The notes under the pieces were generated by a model, which was not told where the DNA came from, ran no database searches, and saw nothing but the letters and a program-made list of their open reading frames with translations. From positions 248,001 through 312,000 of the forward strand of contig NZ_KB903520.1 of the NCBI RefSeq assembly GCF_000379765.1: a stretch of 64,000 bases of DNA, given 5' to 3'. Shown piece by piece: positions 19,621 through 28,504 of this stretch. Each line of letters begins with the position of its first letter. Position 1 is the stretch's first letter. Origin of the DNA: Flexithrix dorotheae DSM 6795. Its GTDB lineage: Bacteria; Bacteroidota; Bacteroidia; Cytophagales; Flammeovirgaceae. The position numbers and the translations under genes are program-made.

Positions 19621-19653
19621 AAGGCTAACCTATAATGGTTAGTCTTTTTTTTG
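19621..19653 (+). terminator. Rho-independent terminator, histidine kinase gene
   Basis: A 10-bp stem (19621-19630 with 19637-19646, one G-U pair), a short loop and then a T-run. It lies 25 bp past the kinase stop codon. Confidence 0.8.
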
Positions 19654-19703
19654 TGATTGATAGATACAATCCAAATACTCATAAGATTTTAATATAAAGA
19701 TTC

Positions 19704-19711
19704 TAGTTTTG
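19704..19711 (+). promoter_or_regulatory. Possible Bacteroidota -7 box before the helicase gene
   Basis: TAGTTTTG fits the TAnnTTTG consensus, 47 bp before the start codon. A matching TTTG -33 box is not evident, so this is weak. Confidence 0.25.
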
Positions 19712-19758
19712 TACCAGTTTGCAGTTTTTACCAATAAATAGCCAATTTTCGAACATCA

Positions 19759-21063
19759 ATGAAAAGCTTTTCTTCAACAAATATTCATCAAGGAATTTTA
19801 AAGGCATTAGAAGAAAAGGGAATTTCAAACCCTACGGCCATTCAATCTAAAACAATTCCCGTGTTGTTAGCACATAAGGGAGATTTTGTAGGCAGGTCCG
19901 CCACGGGAACCGGAAAAACTTTTGCTTTTGGGATTCCTCTTTTATCCAGAATGGATACGGCTTCAGGAAAAATACAGGCAGTTGTTTTGGTACCAACCAG
20001 AGAACTTTGTGAGCAAGTAGGAAATGAACTCATTGCTTTAGGGAAATATATTCCAGGTTTAAAAATAGAAGGAATTTATGGAGGGATGTCGCTCAAAACG
20101 CAAATTCAGGAATTAAGTAATGGAGTACATATTGTAGTGGCTACTCCAGGACGATTAATGGATCTCATTCAAAGAAAAGTGGTCTATTTGTCTACCGTAA
20201 AATTCATAGTTTTTGATGAAGCAGATGAAATGCTTTTGAAAGGCTTCCAAACTGATATTGATAAAATCCTATCGAGTGCCAATCGCTCGTATTCCAGCTG
20301 GTTGTTTTCTGCTACTATGCCGGATGAAATAAATGGAATTGTAAATAAATACCTGAAGAAGGAGTTGGTAAAGGTTGGTATAGGGAAATCAAAAGAAACA
20401 AATGCGGGAATTGACCATTGGGTAATTGAACTTGCAGCCGAAGAGAAATTAAATGTTCTTCTCCATTTTTTAACAAGGTTTGGAAATCAAAAGGGAATTA
20501 TTTTTTGCCGGACCAAATCTGGTGTGCAGAAATTATACAAACAATTATCCGCTAATAAATTTACCTGTGGTGCCATTCATGGGGATTTGCCCCAGGGCCT
20601 GAGAAATAAGGTAATGGAGCAATATAAAAATGACCAGATTCCTTTACTGTTGGCTACTGATGTGGCTTCTAGGGGTATGGATGTGCAGGATATAGGTTTT
20701 GTGATTCAGTATCATCTGCCGGATACAGTTGATGCTTATACCCACAGAAGTGGACGGACATCGAGAGCCGGAAAAACCGGAATCAGTCTCACTTTCGTAT
20801 TCCCCGAAGAAAGGGAAAATTGGGAAAAGATCAAGAGTAACCTTAAGCTGATGGTAAAGAAAGTTCCTGTACCCAGTCCAAAAGATCAGTTAATAAACAA
20901 AGCTATTTTGTGGGCACGAAAAATTGCTAAAAATAAGCCTGTAGCCAGTGACAGGTTGGACGATTTGAGCCGTGAGGACTTTAAAAACGAACTGAGACAT
21001 TTATCCAAAGATGAATTGCTGGAGAAAATTCTCGCCACTTTTTTAAGAGAACATCAAGGATGA
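19759..21063 (+). CDS. DEAD-box ATP-dependent RNA helicase
   Basis: A 434-residue helicase. The Q motif (NPTAIQ) is followed by motif I SATGTGKT (47-54), 'PTRELCEQ' (Ia), 'TPGRL' (Ib), DEAD at 153-156, 'SATMP' (III), 'GIIFCRTKSGVQKL', 'ATDVASRGMDVQDIGFVIQY' (V) and 'HRSGRTSRAGKTG' (VI). These are all motifs needed for RNA unwinding. The short C-terminal tail (about 70 residues) lacks an RNA-recognition domain, unlike DbpA-type enzymes. It probably works in ribosome assembly or cold-time RNA remodelling, as inferred from the family. It is monocistronic. Confidence 0.93.
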   Translation: MKSFSSTNIHQGILKALEEKGISNPTAIQSKTIPVLLAHKGDFVGRSATGTGKTFAFGIPLLSRMDTASGKIQAVVLVPTRELCEQVGNELIALGKYIPGLKIEGIYGGMSLKTQIQELSNGVHIVVATPGRLMDLIQRKVVYLSTVKFIVFDEADEMLLKGFQTDIDKILSSANRSYSSWLFSATMPDEINGIVNKYLKKELVKVGIGKSKETNAGIDHWVIELAAEEKLNVLLHFLTRFGNQKGIIFCRTKSGVQKLYKQLSANKFTCGAIHGDLPQGLRNKVMEQYKNDQIPLLLATDVASRGMDVQDIGFVIQYHLPDTVDAYTHRSGRTSRAGKTGISLTFVFPEERENWEKIKSNLKLMVKKVPVPSPKDQLINKAILWARKIAKNKPVASDRLDDLSREDFKNELRHLSKDELLEKILATFLREHQG

Positions 21064-21321
21064 TTTTTCTTACTATTCTAAATACAAACAGAGTATCACT
21101 CCAGAAGTATTTGATGGATTGGCAACTTGCCAGCAATTATTCTCAGCAAATTATTCCTCAGCATTATTTGTTTTAAAGCTGAAAAAATAATATCCGCTTC
21201 TACACGCCTTTTTTTTGCCCAAGAAGATGCGTTTTGAAGCGCATAGCAGCATTCGCATGCTTAATTAAAAACTGTTTTCCGGCCAATTTTTCAATTAGAA
21301 AAACTGAATTAAAACTCCTTT

Positions 21322-21471
21322 TTATTTTTTAACTATTTCAGTATGATGAGCAGTAGTTTCCACCAGTTGATCATTTGTCATAGCTTTGCTTTTTAATCCT
21401 AAAAAGGATAACAAAATAAGTACAAAAGCAGCTTTAACTATAGTATTTAATTTATTTCTTAAAAAGTTCAT
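21322..21471 (-). CDS. 49-residue exported or membrane peptide
   Basis: Read from the minus strand, ATG at 21471 to TAA at 21322. The peptide has a basic N-terminus, a hydrophobic core (VKAAFVLILLSFLG) and a polar, charged tail ending in HHTEIVKK. It could be an exported peptide with a signal sequence or a small membrane protein. Function and family are unknown. It lies in 600 bp of otherwise empty DNA between a helicase and a TPR gene. A weak resemblance to the dispersed motif is seen about 60 bp upstream. Confidence 0.4.
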   Translation of the reverse strand: MNFLRNKLNTIVKAAFVLILLSFLGLKSKAMTNDQLVETTAHHTEIVKK

Positions 21472-21669
21472 GATACGTAGTTTAAATGTATTGATCAAAT
21501 GTTTGATTTGATTTTACCAAACCATATACCAATGGACACAAGTTGTTGTTTTTCAGTTGTTTACAGCGGTGATTTGCTTTTTGTTGAAATGAAAAATTGT
21601 ACGGTATGACACACTATTGTACATTTTCGGACATGTTTTAATAGCCCCTAAGATTGAAATAGGGGTATT

Positions 21670-22875
21670 CTAGGATTTTCTGTTTTCAGATTTAAGGTAT
21701 TTTCGGTAGGTCTTTTTAAAACTCTTAGCTTCTTTATAGGTAGGATGTTTTTTATCTGCATTATCCAGGATTTTATCATAATATCCCATGGCAAGATCCA
21801 TTTTTTCATTGGCATATGCTATTTTTCCTAAATGGCCTAAAGAGTATAAATAATAACCCGATTCTTCTTCTCCTATGGTTTCCGAATAGGCAACCGCTTT
21901 TTCAAAAAATACTGCAGCTTTATCCTCATCTTTATATTTTACCCGATAAATATGGCCCAGATAATAGGAGGCATATCTGCCACTTTTCTCTTCATAACCC
22001 ACCATTTTTTTTTCTATCTTATTTAGAATGTCTTCAGAAACTACCTGCAAATCATTGTACCTTCCCATAGAATATAACATCCGGGCATAATATCGATGGA
22101 AGTAGGGGTTGTCGGGAAAAGATGTATGCAGGTATTCCGCTATTCTGAATCCCTTATGTGGTTGATTTTCTTCAAAGGAATAAATGCGCATCAGGAAGTT
22201 TTGTGCCTCCACTTTGGTGTAGAATGCTTCTTTTACCACCGTTTCAAGTTGTTCCAGTCCTAGCTCCTTATCCCCTTTGTCAAAAAACAACAGGATGGGT
22301 TTTAGCATGGGATAATTGTCCCTTATCCATACAGAATAATAGTTGAAAATTCCATCACCAAATAATATTTCCGGGCTAAGATCGGAATGCTGTTTACTAT
22401 ACTCCAGGTAGTTGAGCGATTTTTTTCCTGCAAAAGCTGCTTTCGTCCAGGATTTTCTGTCGGAGTAGAGCCGGCCTTTAAATCCGTAAGCTCCGGCAAG
22501 GAAAAAAGGTGCTTCAGGGTTGTTTTCATCCTTCTCAAAAATTTCCTCGGCAAAGTAAATAGCGGTGTCCATATAGGCCAGAAATTTATCATCATACTGG
22601 GTATTGCTGGTATTTGGCTGGATTTTCCACCATTCTATAAGGCCAAGAAGAAAGTAGGGGAGTGGGTGCCGGGGATAGTGTTTCCTCAGCCAGTTAAACT
22701 GACTTGCAGCTCTGTCAAACTTGAAATTATAAAGATCATTTACACCAGAAGTACATTCTATCTGGATCGTCATATTGGTTAATAGAATTTTGACACTATC
22801 CAGACTTGGTAATCGCTGAGCATGAGCTTGGTATGAAAAAAGAATAAGAAGAAAAAATACTACTTTTATTTTCAT
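21670..22875 (-). CDS. Exported TPR protein
   Basis: A 401-residue protein with a signal peptide (ends QAHAQ). Helical repeat segments of TPR type are spaced through it ('FNWLRKHYPRHPLPYFLLG', 'AAVFFEKAVAYSETIGEEE', 'AMGYYDKILDNADKKHP'). It has aromatic-rich loops. Such proteins are periplasmic or outer-membrane-associated scaffolds in Bacteroidota. Gene order gives no specific partner: recX and a PorE-like gene follow on the same strand, upstream of it by about 170 bp. Confidence 0.75.
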   Translation of the reverse strand: MKIKVVFFLLILFSYQAHAQRLPSLDSVKILLTNMTIQIECTSGVNDLYNFKFDRAASQFNWLRKHYPRHPLPYFLLGLIEWWKIQPNTSNTQYDDKFLAYMDTAIYFAEEIFEKDENNPEAPFFLAGAYGFKGRLYSDRKSWTKAAFAGKKSLNYLEYSKQHSDLSPEILFGDGIFNYYSVWIRDNYPMLKPILLFFDKGDKELGLEQLETVVKEAFYTKVEAQNFLMRIYSFEENQPHKGFRIAEYLHTSFPDNPYFHRYYARMLYSMGRYNDLQVVSEDILNKIEKKMVGYEEKSGRYASYYLGHIYRVKYKDEDKAAVFFEKAVAYSETIGEEESGYYLYSLGHLGKIAYANEKMDLAMGYYDKILDNADKKHPTYKEAKSFKKTYRKYLKSENRKS

Positions 22876-23042
22876 TAATAAAACTGATTATCAACCCACT
22901 TGTAAAACCATCGGTAAATTTTTACCTGAAAGACGAAAAAATAAACTTTAAATTATGATTAAAAAAACTGATTCCACATACCAACCTAAAAAAATAAAAA
23001 AATGTTCTTCTGATTGAGTTTGAATGGCTGAAATTTTATGAA

Positions 23043-23522
23043 TCAATAAACATTATAGTCATCTTTGATATTATCTAAAATAATTCCGTATTCAAAACCT
23101 CTTGAAACTGCAAAATGAATTAACTTACTTTTTTTTGCTGGAGAATCTATAGGCTCAAGCGATTTCCGTTTTTTTTCAATTACCTGAAGAAGAATTCTAT
23201 GATATTCTTCTTCATCAATTTCTTCTAAAACAGTACTAATCAGATACTGCGAAACTTGTTTTTGTTGTAAAGCTGCTTTTATTTTTATTTTTCCCCAACT
23301 TTTGCCGTATAATTTTCCCCTCACAAATTCTTTACAAAACCTTTCTTCATTTAAATAGTTTTCCTCCTCCAATTTGCTGATTATGGATTCAGTAAAATCA
23401 TCCTGCAGTACGAACTTGTTTAGTTTTTGTCTTACCTCAGCTTTACACCTCTCCTGATAAGCACAAAAAGAGGCGGCTTTCTGGAAAGCTTCGGCAAAAG
23501 ATAATTCAGTACTTTTTTTCAT
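23043..23522 (-). CDS. recX: RecX-family regulator of RecA
   Basis: A 159-residue, fully helical protein with the three-helix repeats of RecX: 'AASFCAYQERCKAEVRQKL', 'ISKLEEENYLNEERFCKEFV', 'GKSWGKIKIKAALQQKQVS'. The family binds the RecA filament and limits its activity. Its ATG overlaps the stop codon of the PorE-like gene by one base, so the two are co-transcribed even though their functions differ. The recA gene is not nearby. Confidence 0.9.
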   Translation of the reverse strand: MKKSTELSFAEAFQKAASFCAYQERCKAEVRQKLNKFVLQDDFTESIISKLEEENYLNEERFCKEFVRGKLYGKSWGKIKIKAALQQKQVSQYLISTVLEEIDEEEYHRILLQVIEKKRKSLEPIDSPAKKSKLIHFAVSRGFEYGIILDNIKDDYNVY

Positions 23523-25450
23523 TAATTTTTCACTACTTTAAATTCAATCCTTCTATTTTTTGCCTTGTTAGTTTCAGATGTATTTTCTTCCACAGGCTTC
23601 GATTCCCCATAACCTTCTGTGGCTATTCTTTCATCAGAAATACCGGCTTTAGTCAGGTATTCCTTTACAGAATTGGCTCGGTTTAGAGAAAGGGTTTTGT
23701 TTTTATCATCTGAACCTACATTGTCGGTATGTCCGCCTATTTCAATTTTCAGTTCATCATTGTCACTCATGAATTTCACTAATTTATCCAGCTCGGTTTT
23801 GGATTCGGGTAATAAAGCATATGAACCGGATTCAAAGAAGATATTATTTAGGGTAACAATTGAGCCTTCATCAATAGGGTCAAGATAAATGTCTAATTCA
23901 ATGACTTTACTTTCTGAACCTTTTTTATAATCAAAGGATAAACTTTTGTATAAATATCCTGATCGGTCTACGTGAAGTGCATATTTTGATCCTTCAGTAA
24001 GTGCAATAAGGTAGTTGCCATATTTTTCATCGGATTCTACTGCGGAAATGAGGTGGTCAGAATCAACATTTGTGAGTTTAATTTGTGCGTTTAGTGGCTT
24101 TTTAGTTACGGCATCAAATACTTTTCCTGCCACAACATCACTGATTTTGGAAGGTCTGATTTCCTCCGGAAAATCAAAGGACGTTAAAACACTGGAAATA
24201 ATCACACCACTTTCATAGTCTTCATTGCTATAAAAAGCTTTGGTACCATCCGCAGTGATAAATAATCCCACCTGATCTCTGAAATCATTTATCGGGTAGC
24301 CCAGGTTTTCAGGTGTTTCCCATTCTTTTTCATTTTTGAGTTCGGTTTTGTAGAAATCATATCCTCCATAGCCCAAATAGCCTTCAGAAGAAAAGAAAAG
24401 TGTTTTGCCATTGGCATGAATAAAGGGAGCTATTTCATCTCTTTTGGTATTTACAGTGGGACCCAGGTTTTCAGGTTCAGTCCATTCATTTTTTTCATTC
24501 AATTTAGTCATCCAAATATCATTTCCTCCTATTCCACCTGGCCTGTCTGATACGAAATAGAGGGTTCTGCCATCTGCAGAAAGAGCAGGTTGAGATTCCC
24601 AAGATCTTCTATTTATTTTTCCACCCATATTTTTGGGGGTAGACCACTCATCTCCGGATTTATGACTTATAAAAAGATCGCATAAACCATATACTTTTCT
24701 CTCTTTTGTTTCTCCACATGCGGTGAAAATCAGTGTTTTCCCATCTCCGGAAATGGTACAGGTTCCTTCCTGGGCGTTGGTGTTGATTTCTTTAATGGGT
24801 TTAGGTTCACCCCATTTTCCATTTTCATTGGTGCTGATGTATAAGTTTTCGATTTTGTTTTGTCTTCCAATGAAAACCATCGAGGAATTATCTGCGGTAA
24901 GTACAGGGAAATATTGATATGGGAATTTATTGACTACATCCCCCAGAGAAACCGGTTTAAAATCGTGTGGATTTTTCATGCCTTCAATGGCAAATTCCCC
25001 TATTTCTATAATCCTGTTGGCTTCATCCACATCTCTTTGGTATCTGGCACTGGAATTATAAGTGAGGTATTTTTTTGCATAGTCCACTGCCACTTTATAA
25101 TTCCCTTCTCTTAATTCAAATTCGGCTACCCTTATATAAGAGTATTTAAATTTTTGGTCATCAGGTTTAAGTTCAGCAGCTTTTTGAAGATGGACCCTGG
25201 CATTTCTCAAGTCTCTTAAGATAAAGTAATTGTATCCAAGATCCAGATGGGCTTCAGCAAACTTTGGATCTATTTCTACAGCTTTTTTTAAGGCAGAAAT
25301 AGATTTTTCAAAATCCCTGGACTTCTTTAGTTCCTGAGAGCTTTTGTAAAGTTTAAGGGCTTTTTTTGATTTAGTAGTTTGGGCAAATACCTGTGATTGG
25401 AATGTGAAATTTATCAGTAGTGCAAAAAAAATAAATCTTTTAATCATCAT
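23522..25450 (-). CDS. TPR / beta-propeller / CRD / OmpA protein, PorE-like
   Basis: A 642-residue exported protein (signal peptide ends VFAQ). Domains in order are TPR (about 35-145), a PD40 beta-propeller (about 165-420, repeated 'SGDGKTLIFTA', 'SADGRTLYFVSDRPGG', 'HANGKTLFFSSEG'), a carboxypeptidase-regulatory-like strand domain (about 430-500) and a C-terminal OmpA peptidoglycan-binding domain ('IEIGGHTDNVGSDDKNKTLS', 'GYGESKPVEEN'). This exact order is that of PorE, which anchors the type IX secretion system to peptidoglycan. Paralogues of this layout are common in the phylum, so the PorE assignment is moderate. A copy of the dispersed motif lies 48 bp upstream. Confidence 0.8.
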   Translation of the reverse strand: MMIKRFIFFALLINFTFQSQVFAQTTKSKKALKLYKSSQELKKSRDFEKSISALKKAVEIDPKFAEAHLDLGYNYFILRDLRNARVHLQKAAELKPDDQKFKYSYIRVAEFELREGNYKVAVDYAKKYLTYNSSARYQRDVDEANRIIEIGEFAIEGMKNPHDFKPVSLGDVVNKFPYQYFPVLTADNSSMVFIGRQNKIENLYISTNENGKWGEPKPIKEINTNAQEGTCTISGDGKTLIFTACGETKERKVYGLCDLFISHKSGDEWSTPKNMGGKINRRSWESQPALSADGRTLYFVSDRPGGIGGNDIWMTKLNEKNEWTEPENLGPTVNTKRDEIAPFIHANGKTLFFSSEGYLGYGGYDFYKTELKNEKEWETPENLGYPINDFRDQVGLFITADGTKAFYSNEDYESGVIISSVLTSFDFPEEIRPSKISDVVAGKVFDAVTKKPLNAQIKLTNVDSDHLISAVESDEKYGNYLIALTEGSKYALHVDRSGYLYKSLSFDYKKGSESKVIELDIYLDPIDEGSIVTLNNIFFESGSYALLPESKTELDKLVKFMSDNDELKIEIGGHTDNVGSDDKNKTLSLNRANSVKEYLTKAGISDERIATEGYGESKPVEENTSETNKAKNRRIEFKVVKN

Positions 25451-25878
25451 TTATATGTTAGGAACTTGTGAAAGAGACTGGAAAAAAATGGAAACCCAGT
25501 CGCAACTAATTGACAATGAGATGAATAATCTCAGGGTCATTTTAATAACTGTTTAAGGGAATTAACGCAAAAATAAAGCTATAATTAAGTAAGTATCCTT
25601 TCTTTTTAAGTGGTACGAGAAAATAATTTCCTTTTAATTTGCCACCCGATGTTGCTTTCTAAAAATTGATATTGAAGTGAAGTTACTCAATATTAAAATA
25701 GTACTGTTACTTAAATTTGAAAAAGTATAAAATCAATTCCCACTTATAAAATTATAAAGAAATGAGATAGTTAACTACATAAATACATGCTATAGTTTTC
25801 TGTTTTAATGAATATAACTAGCTGATATAGTGTTTTTTGAATATAAACATTCTAACAATTGCCAATATAAAACGACCT
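25451..25878. other. 428-bp divergent intergenic region
   Basis: No gene seen, AT-rich. It contains the dispersed motif (25499-25523) followed by a small hairpin, TGAGAT/ATCTCA. A TTG at 25837 could extend the downstream gene by 14 codons, but the ATG at 25879 is preferred. Confidence 0.45.
25499..25523 (-). repeat. Dispersed 25-bp intergenic motif, copy 3
   Basis: It matches the reference copy at 22 of 25 positions in reverse orientation, 48 bp upstream of the PorE-like gene. Confidence 0.5.
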
Positions 25879-26475
25879 ATGAAAGATAATGCAAAGCAGA
25901 TAAAAGGAGAACAATTAGAAAAAGATTTTGCCAGATTTATGAATGCGCTTCCAGGTTATAAAGTTTTGGGAAGAAGGCAGTTTTTTAAAGGTACGATTGC
26001 CAAAAGAAATTATGAAATTGACATTGTAGCAGAAAATTACCTTTTTAAAATTAAGCGGTTTTATGTTATTTATCTTTCCCTTTTGGCTATTTTGCTTCTA
26101 TTGCATTCTCTCAGTTTTATTGACCTTTTTGGTTCGGCCGGAGTAATCTTTTCTAAAGTTATTCCCGAAATTTCTTTCACCGGGACAATTCTTTGCCTGG
26201 TGATCATTTCATTAATTCCTTTTCTGCTCAGAAAATATTATCCAACTTTAATTTTTATAGAGTCCAAAAACCTGAGTACCAAAGTAAAACGCGACCATAT
26301 GAACAAGTTTATCAATAATGTAAAAGACATTGTTCATAAAAAAGGCATAAAAAAAAGTTACCGATTGGTCTTTGTCTCCTATTTAGGATACGATAAAGAT
26401 GCCCTTCAATTTGCCCGGCACCATAAAGTAGAATGTTGGAAAGGCTCGGGGAAAAAGTTTCATAAAATACGCTAA
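25879..26475 (+). CDS. Membrane protein with a split PD-(D/E)XK-like nuclease fold
   Basis: A 198-residue protein from the ATG at 25879. The N-terminal 'KGEQLEKDFARFMNAL' with E14, then 'YEIDIVA' with D48, and later 'LIFIESKNLS' with E128-S-K130 make the E...D...ExK pattern of restriction-endonuclease-like (Mrr/NERD-like) folds. Unusually, two transmembrane helices (about 61-80 and 98-117) lie between D48 and the ExK strand. This puts the putative nuclease core at the inner membrane. The function is unknown; related soluble proteins process DNA. It is a single gene, divergent from the PorE-like operon. Confidence 0.6.
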   Translation: MKDNAKQIKGEQLEKDFARFMNALPGYKVLGRRQFFKGTIAKRNYEIDIVAENYLFKIKRFYVIYLSLLAILLLLHSLSFIDLFGSAGVIFSKVIPEISFTGTILCLVIISLIPFLLRKYYPTLIFIESKNLSTKVKRDHMNKFINNVKDIVHKKGIKKSYRLVFVSYLGYDKDALQFARHHKVECWKGSGKKFHKIR

Positions 26476-26497
26476 GATTCAATTTTGAAAAGGTAAA

Positions 26498-27322
26498 TCA
26501 GGACTGAATACTTTTGTTTACCTGTTGGCCAAGCATGGAGCTGAATTGTGTGTAAACATGGTAAACAGTTTTGTACTGGTTTACTATTTCTTCCTTTTTT
26601 TCTTTTCGTACCTCTGCCTCTTCCAATAATAACCTTTTCCGTTCTTCCTCTCTTAAAACCCCTGATTGTTTGTCGGTATCGTTTAAAAGTGCATATTTAG
26701 TTTTAAGGTTTTCCAGCTTTAGCAATTTATACATGGTCAGTCTTTCCATCACCTGGGTTTCTTTCCTAAGTAATTTTCCTGTTTCAATTAATTCTTTATC
26801 CAGGATTACCACACTTAGGTTGTCAAGAGTGGCATTAAAATCAGATCTGTATTTGTTGCAATTTTTTTTGATTTCCTCAAAATACTTGCCTTCAGCAGAA
26901 ATAGAAGGCAGGTAGATGTTTTTCAGGTAATTTATCCATTTCGAATAGGAAGTATTCAATTCCAGCAAACCATCCAGAATAAAGGTATTCCTGGTGAACA
27001 GGTTTTTATTATAGTTGGAAAGGTGGGCTTTTAAATCCTGCATTTCCCTGATGTGGTCTTTTTTGGAGGCATTAGTCTCCTCCACAAGTTCGGATTTAAA
27101 TTTATCCAACTGTTTTGTGAAGTTCAGTTTTATACCTTCCATTCCTCCATTTATTTGCTCAAAATCCACCCTGGAAGGCAGCTTTTTAATTTTCTTTTTT
27201 AGAATGAGTATGTAAATGAAAGTGAGAAGGGCTATTATTAAACTTAGCAGAGAAAATAGAACAGCCAATTTAGCTTTGTCCCACAAGTATGAAGAAATTA
27301 GTTCAGCAAATGAATCGTCCAT
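26498..27322 (-). CDS. Membrane-anchored coiled-coil protein
   Basis: A 274-residue protein with one N-terminal transmembrane helix (about 18-41), followed by basic residues (KKKIKKL). A long, mostly helical, charged region follows that is likely a coiled coil, with glutamate/lysine-rich stretches near the C-terminus ('LLLEEAEVRKEKKEEIVNQ'). The topology suggests the bulk lies in the cytoplasm. No known domain was recognised. It is convergent with the nuclease-like gene and is separated from it by only 22 bp. Confidence 0.6.
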   Translation of the reverse strand: MDDSFAELISSYLWDKAKLAVLFSLLSLIIALLTFIYILILKKKIKKLPSRVDFEQINGGMEGIKLNFTKQLDKFKSELVEETNASKKDHIREMQDLKAHLSNYNKNLFTRNTFILDGLLELNTSYSKWINYLKNIYLPSISAEGKYFEEIKKNCNKYRSDFNATLDNLSVVILDKELIETGKLLRKETQVMERLTMYKLLKLENLKTKYALLNDTDKQSGVLREEERKRLLLEEAEVRKEKKEEIVNQYKTVYHVYTQFSSMLGQQVNKSIQS

Positions 27323-27579
27323 GTCTGGTTTATTTTATTAAAGTTGGGTGGAAATTATTCTCCAGATTTCACCACAATCGAATGATTGTAAGTAAATTGA
27401 ATCGTCCCTGGACCCAATTTTGTTGGTTTTCTTGATGAAATTAATGGAAGTTTTTGAGTACTCAAAATATTATCAAAGAATAACTTTGCTGAAATAAATC
27501 AGATATAAAAATCTGAATGTAGATGTACCTAAATTCATCTTGTATTCGTATTGGTATAAGTTTTCAAATCATTTAATTT

Positions 27580-28392
27580 ATGCACTTTAGAGGAGCTGTT
27601 TTTTTTATTTTCATCGCATTATTTTTATCCGGAAGTCAGCACTTTTCACCAGTAAATTCCAGCAAACCCTTTTCCTATTACAAACAAGGGGAAAAATTAG
27701 TTTATAAAGCAAGATATGGCTTTTTTGATGCCGGTGTGGCTGTGCTGGATTTTGAGAAAAATGTTTCAAGTGTTCATGAAGAACCTTGTTTTAAGGTGAG
27801 TATTAAGGCTCAGACTACAGGAGCCTCAGCTTTTATCACGACCATTAACAATTCCTGGATTTCCTATATGGATACCCTTGAATTAAAACCTAAAAAGTTT
27901 GTTAGAAATATTCAGGAAAATAGTTACAGAAAAGATGAAGTCTCAGAGTTTAATTATGAGACGCTTGAAGTAGCTGTTTCTACAAAAGAAGGTGAAAATA
28001 AATATGCCGTGGAGAATTATGAGATTCCGGGAAATATTCAGGATATCATAAGCAGCTTTTACCAGATCAGAAGTATCGACTTTGGAAAGTTGAAAAAGAA
28101 TTCCACCTTCGATCAGAATATTTTTGTGAAGGATAAGGTTTACCCGGTAAAAATTCAATTCCTGGGAAAGGAAACCATAGAAACTAAATTTGGAAAAGTA
28201 AAGACTTATATTATTTCCCCGGTTATTCCATCAAATCCGCTATTCGAGGGTAATAATCCAATTAAAGCATGGATTTCAAATGATATCAATCATGTGTTAG
28301 TGAAAGCTGAGGCAGATTTGATTGTTGGCGAAGTTACACTCACTTTAGATAATTTCCGGGGATTAAATGGAGATTTAAACCAAAAGAAATAA
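27580..28392 (+). CDS. DUF3108 family exported protein
   Basis: A 270-residue protein with a signal peptide in the first 20 residues. The body begins with the family's typical 'YKQGEKLVYKARYGFFDAGV' and has 'FTIV'-type strands, 'VKTYIISPVIP', and ends with 'KAWISNDINHVLVKAEADL'. DUF3108 proteins are predicted periplasmic beta-rich proteins of unknown function that may bind lipids. It is monocistronic. A hairpin follows the stop codon. Confidence 0.82.
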   Translation: MHFRGAVFFIFIALFLSGSQHFSPVNSSKPFSYYKQGEKLVYKARYGFFDAGVAVLDFEKNVSSVHEEPCFKVSIKAQTTGASAFITTINNSWISYMDTLELKPKKFVRNIQENSYRKDEVSEFNYETLEVAVSTKEGENKYAVENYEIPGNIQDIISSFYQIRSIDFGKLKKNSTFDQNIFVKDKVYPVKIQFLGKETIETKFGKVKTYIISPVIPSNPLFEGNNPIKAWISNDINHVLVKAEADLIVGEVTLTLDNFRGLNGDLNQKK

Positions 28393-28407
28393 TTCTGGTA
28401 AAAAAAA

Positions 28408-28442
28408 TGAGCCACAAAATTTTTTCAATTACTTGTGGCTCA
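28408..28442 (+). terminator. Hairpin after DUF3108 gene
   Basis: A perfect 10-bp stem (TGAGCCACAA at 28408-28417 with its complement at 28433-28442) but no clear T-run. It probably acts as a transcript end or shared boundary with the convergent reductase gene. Confidence 0.55.
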
Positions 28443-28504
28443 ATGTTAACTACTAATTTTTGAACAACCTCTTTAACTCTTAATTGAGGTTTTACCTGAA
28501 ATCA

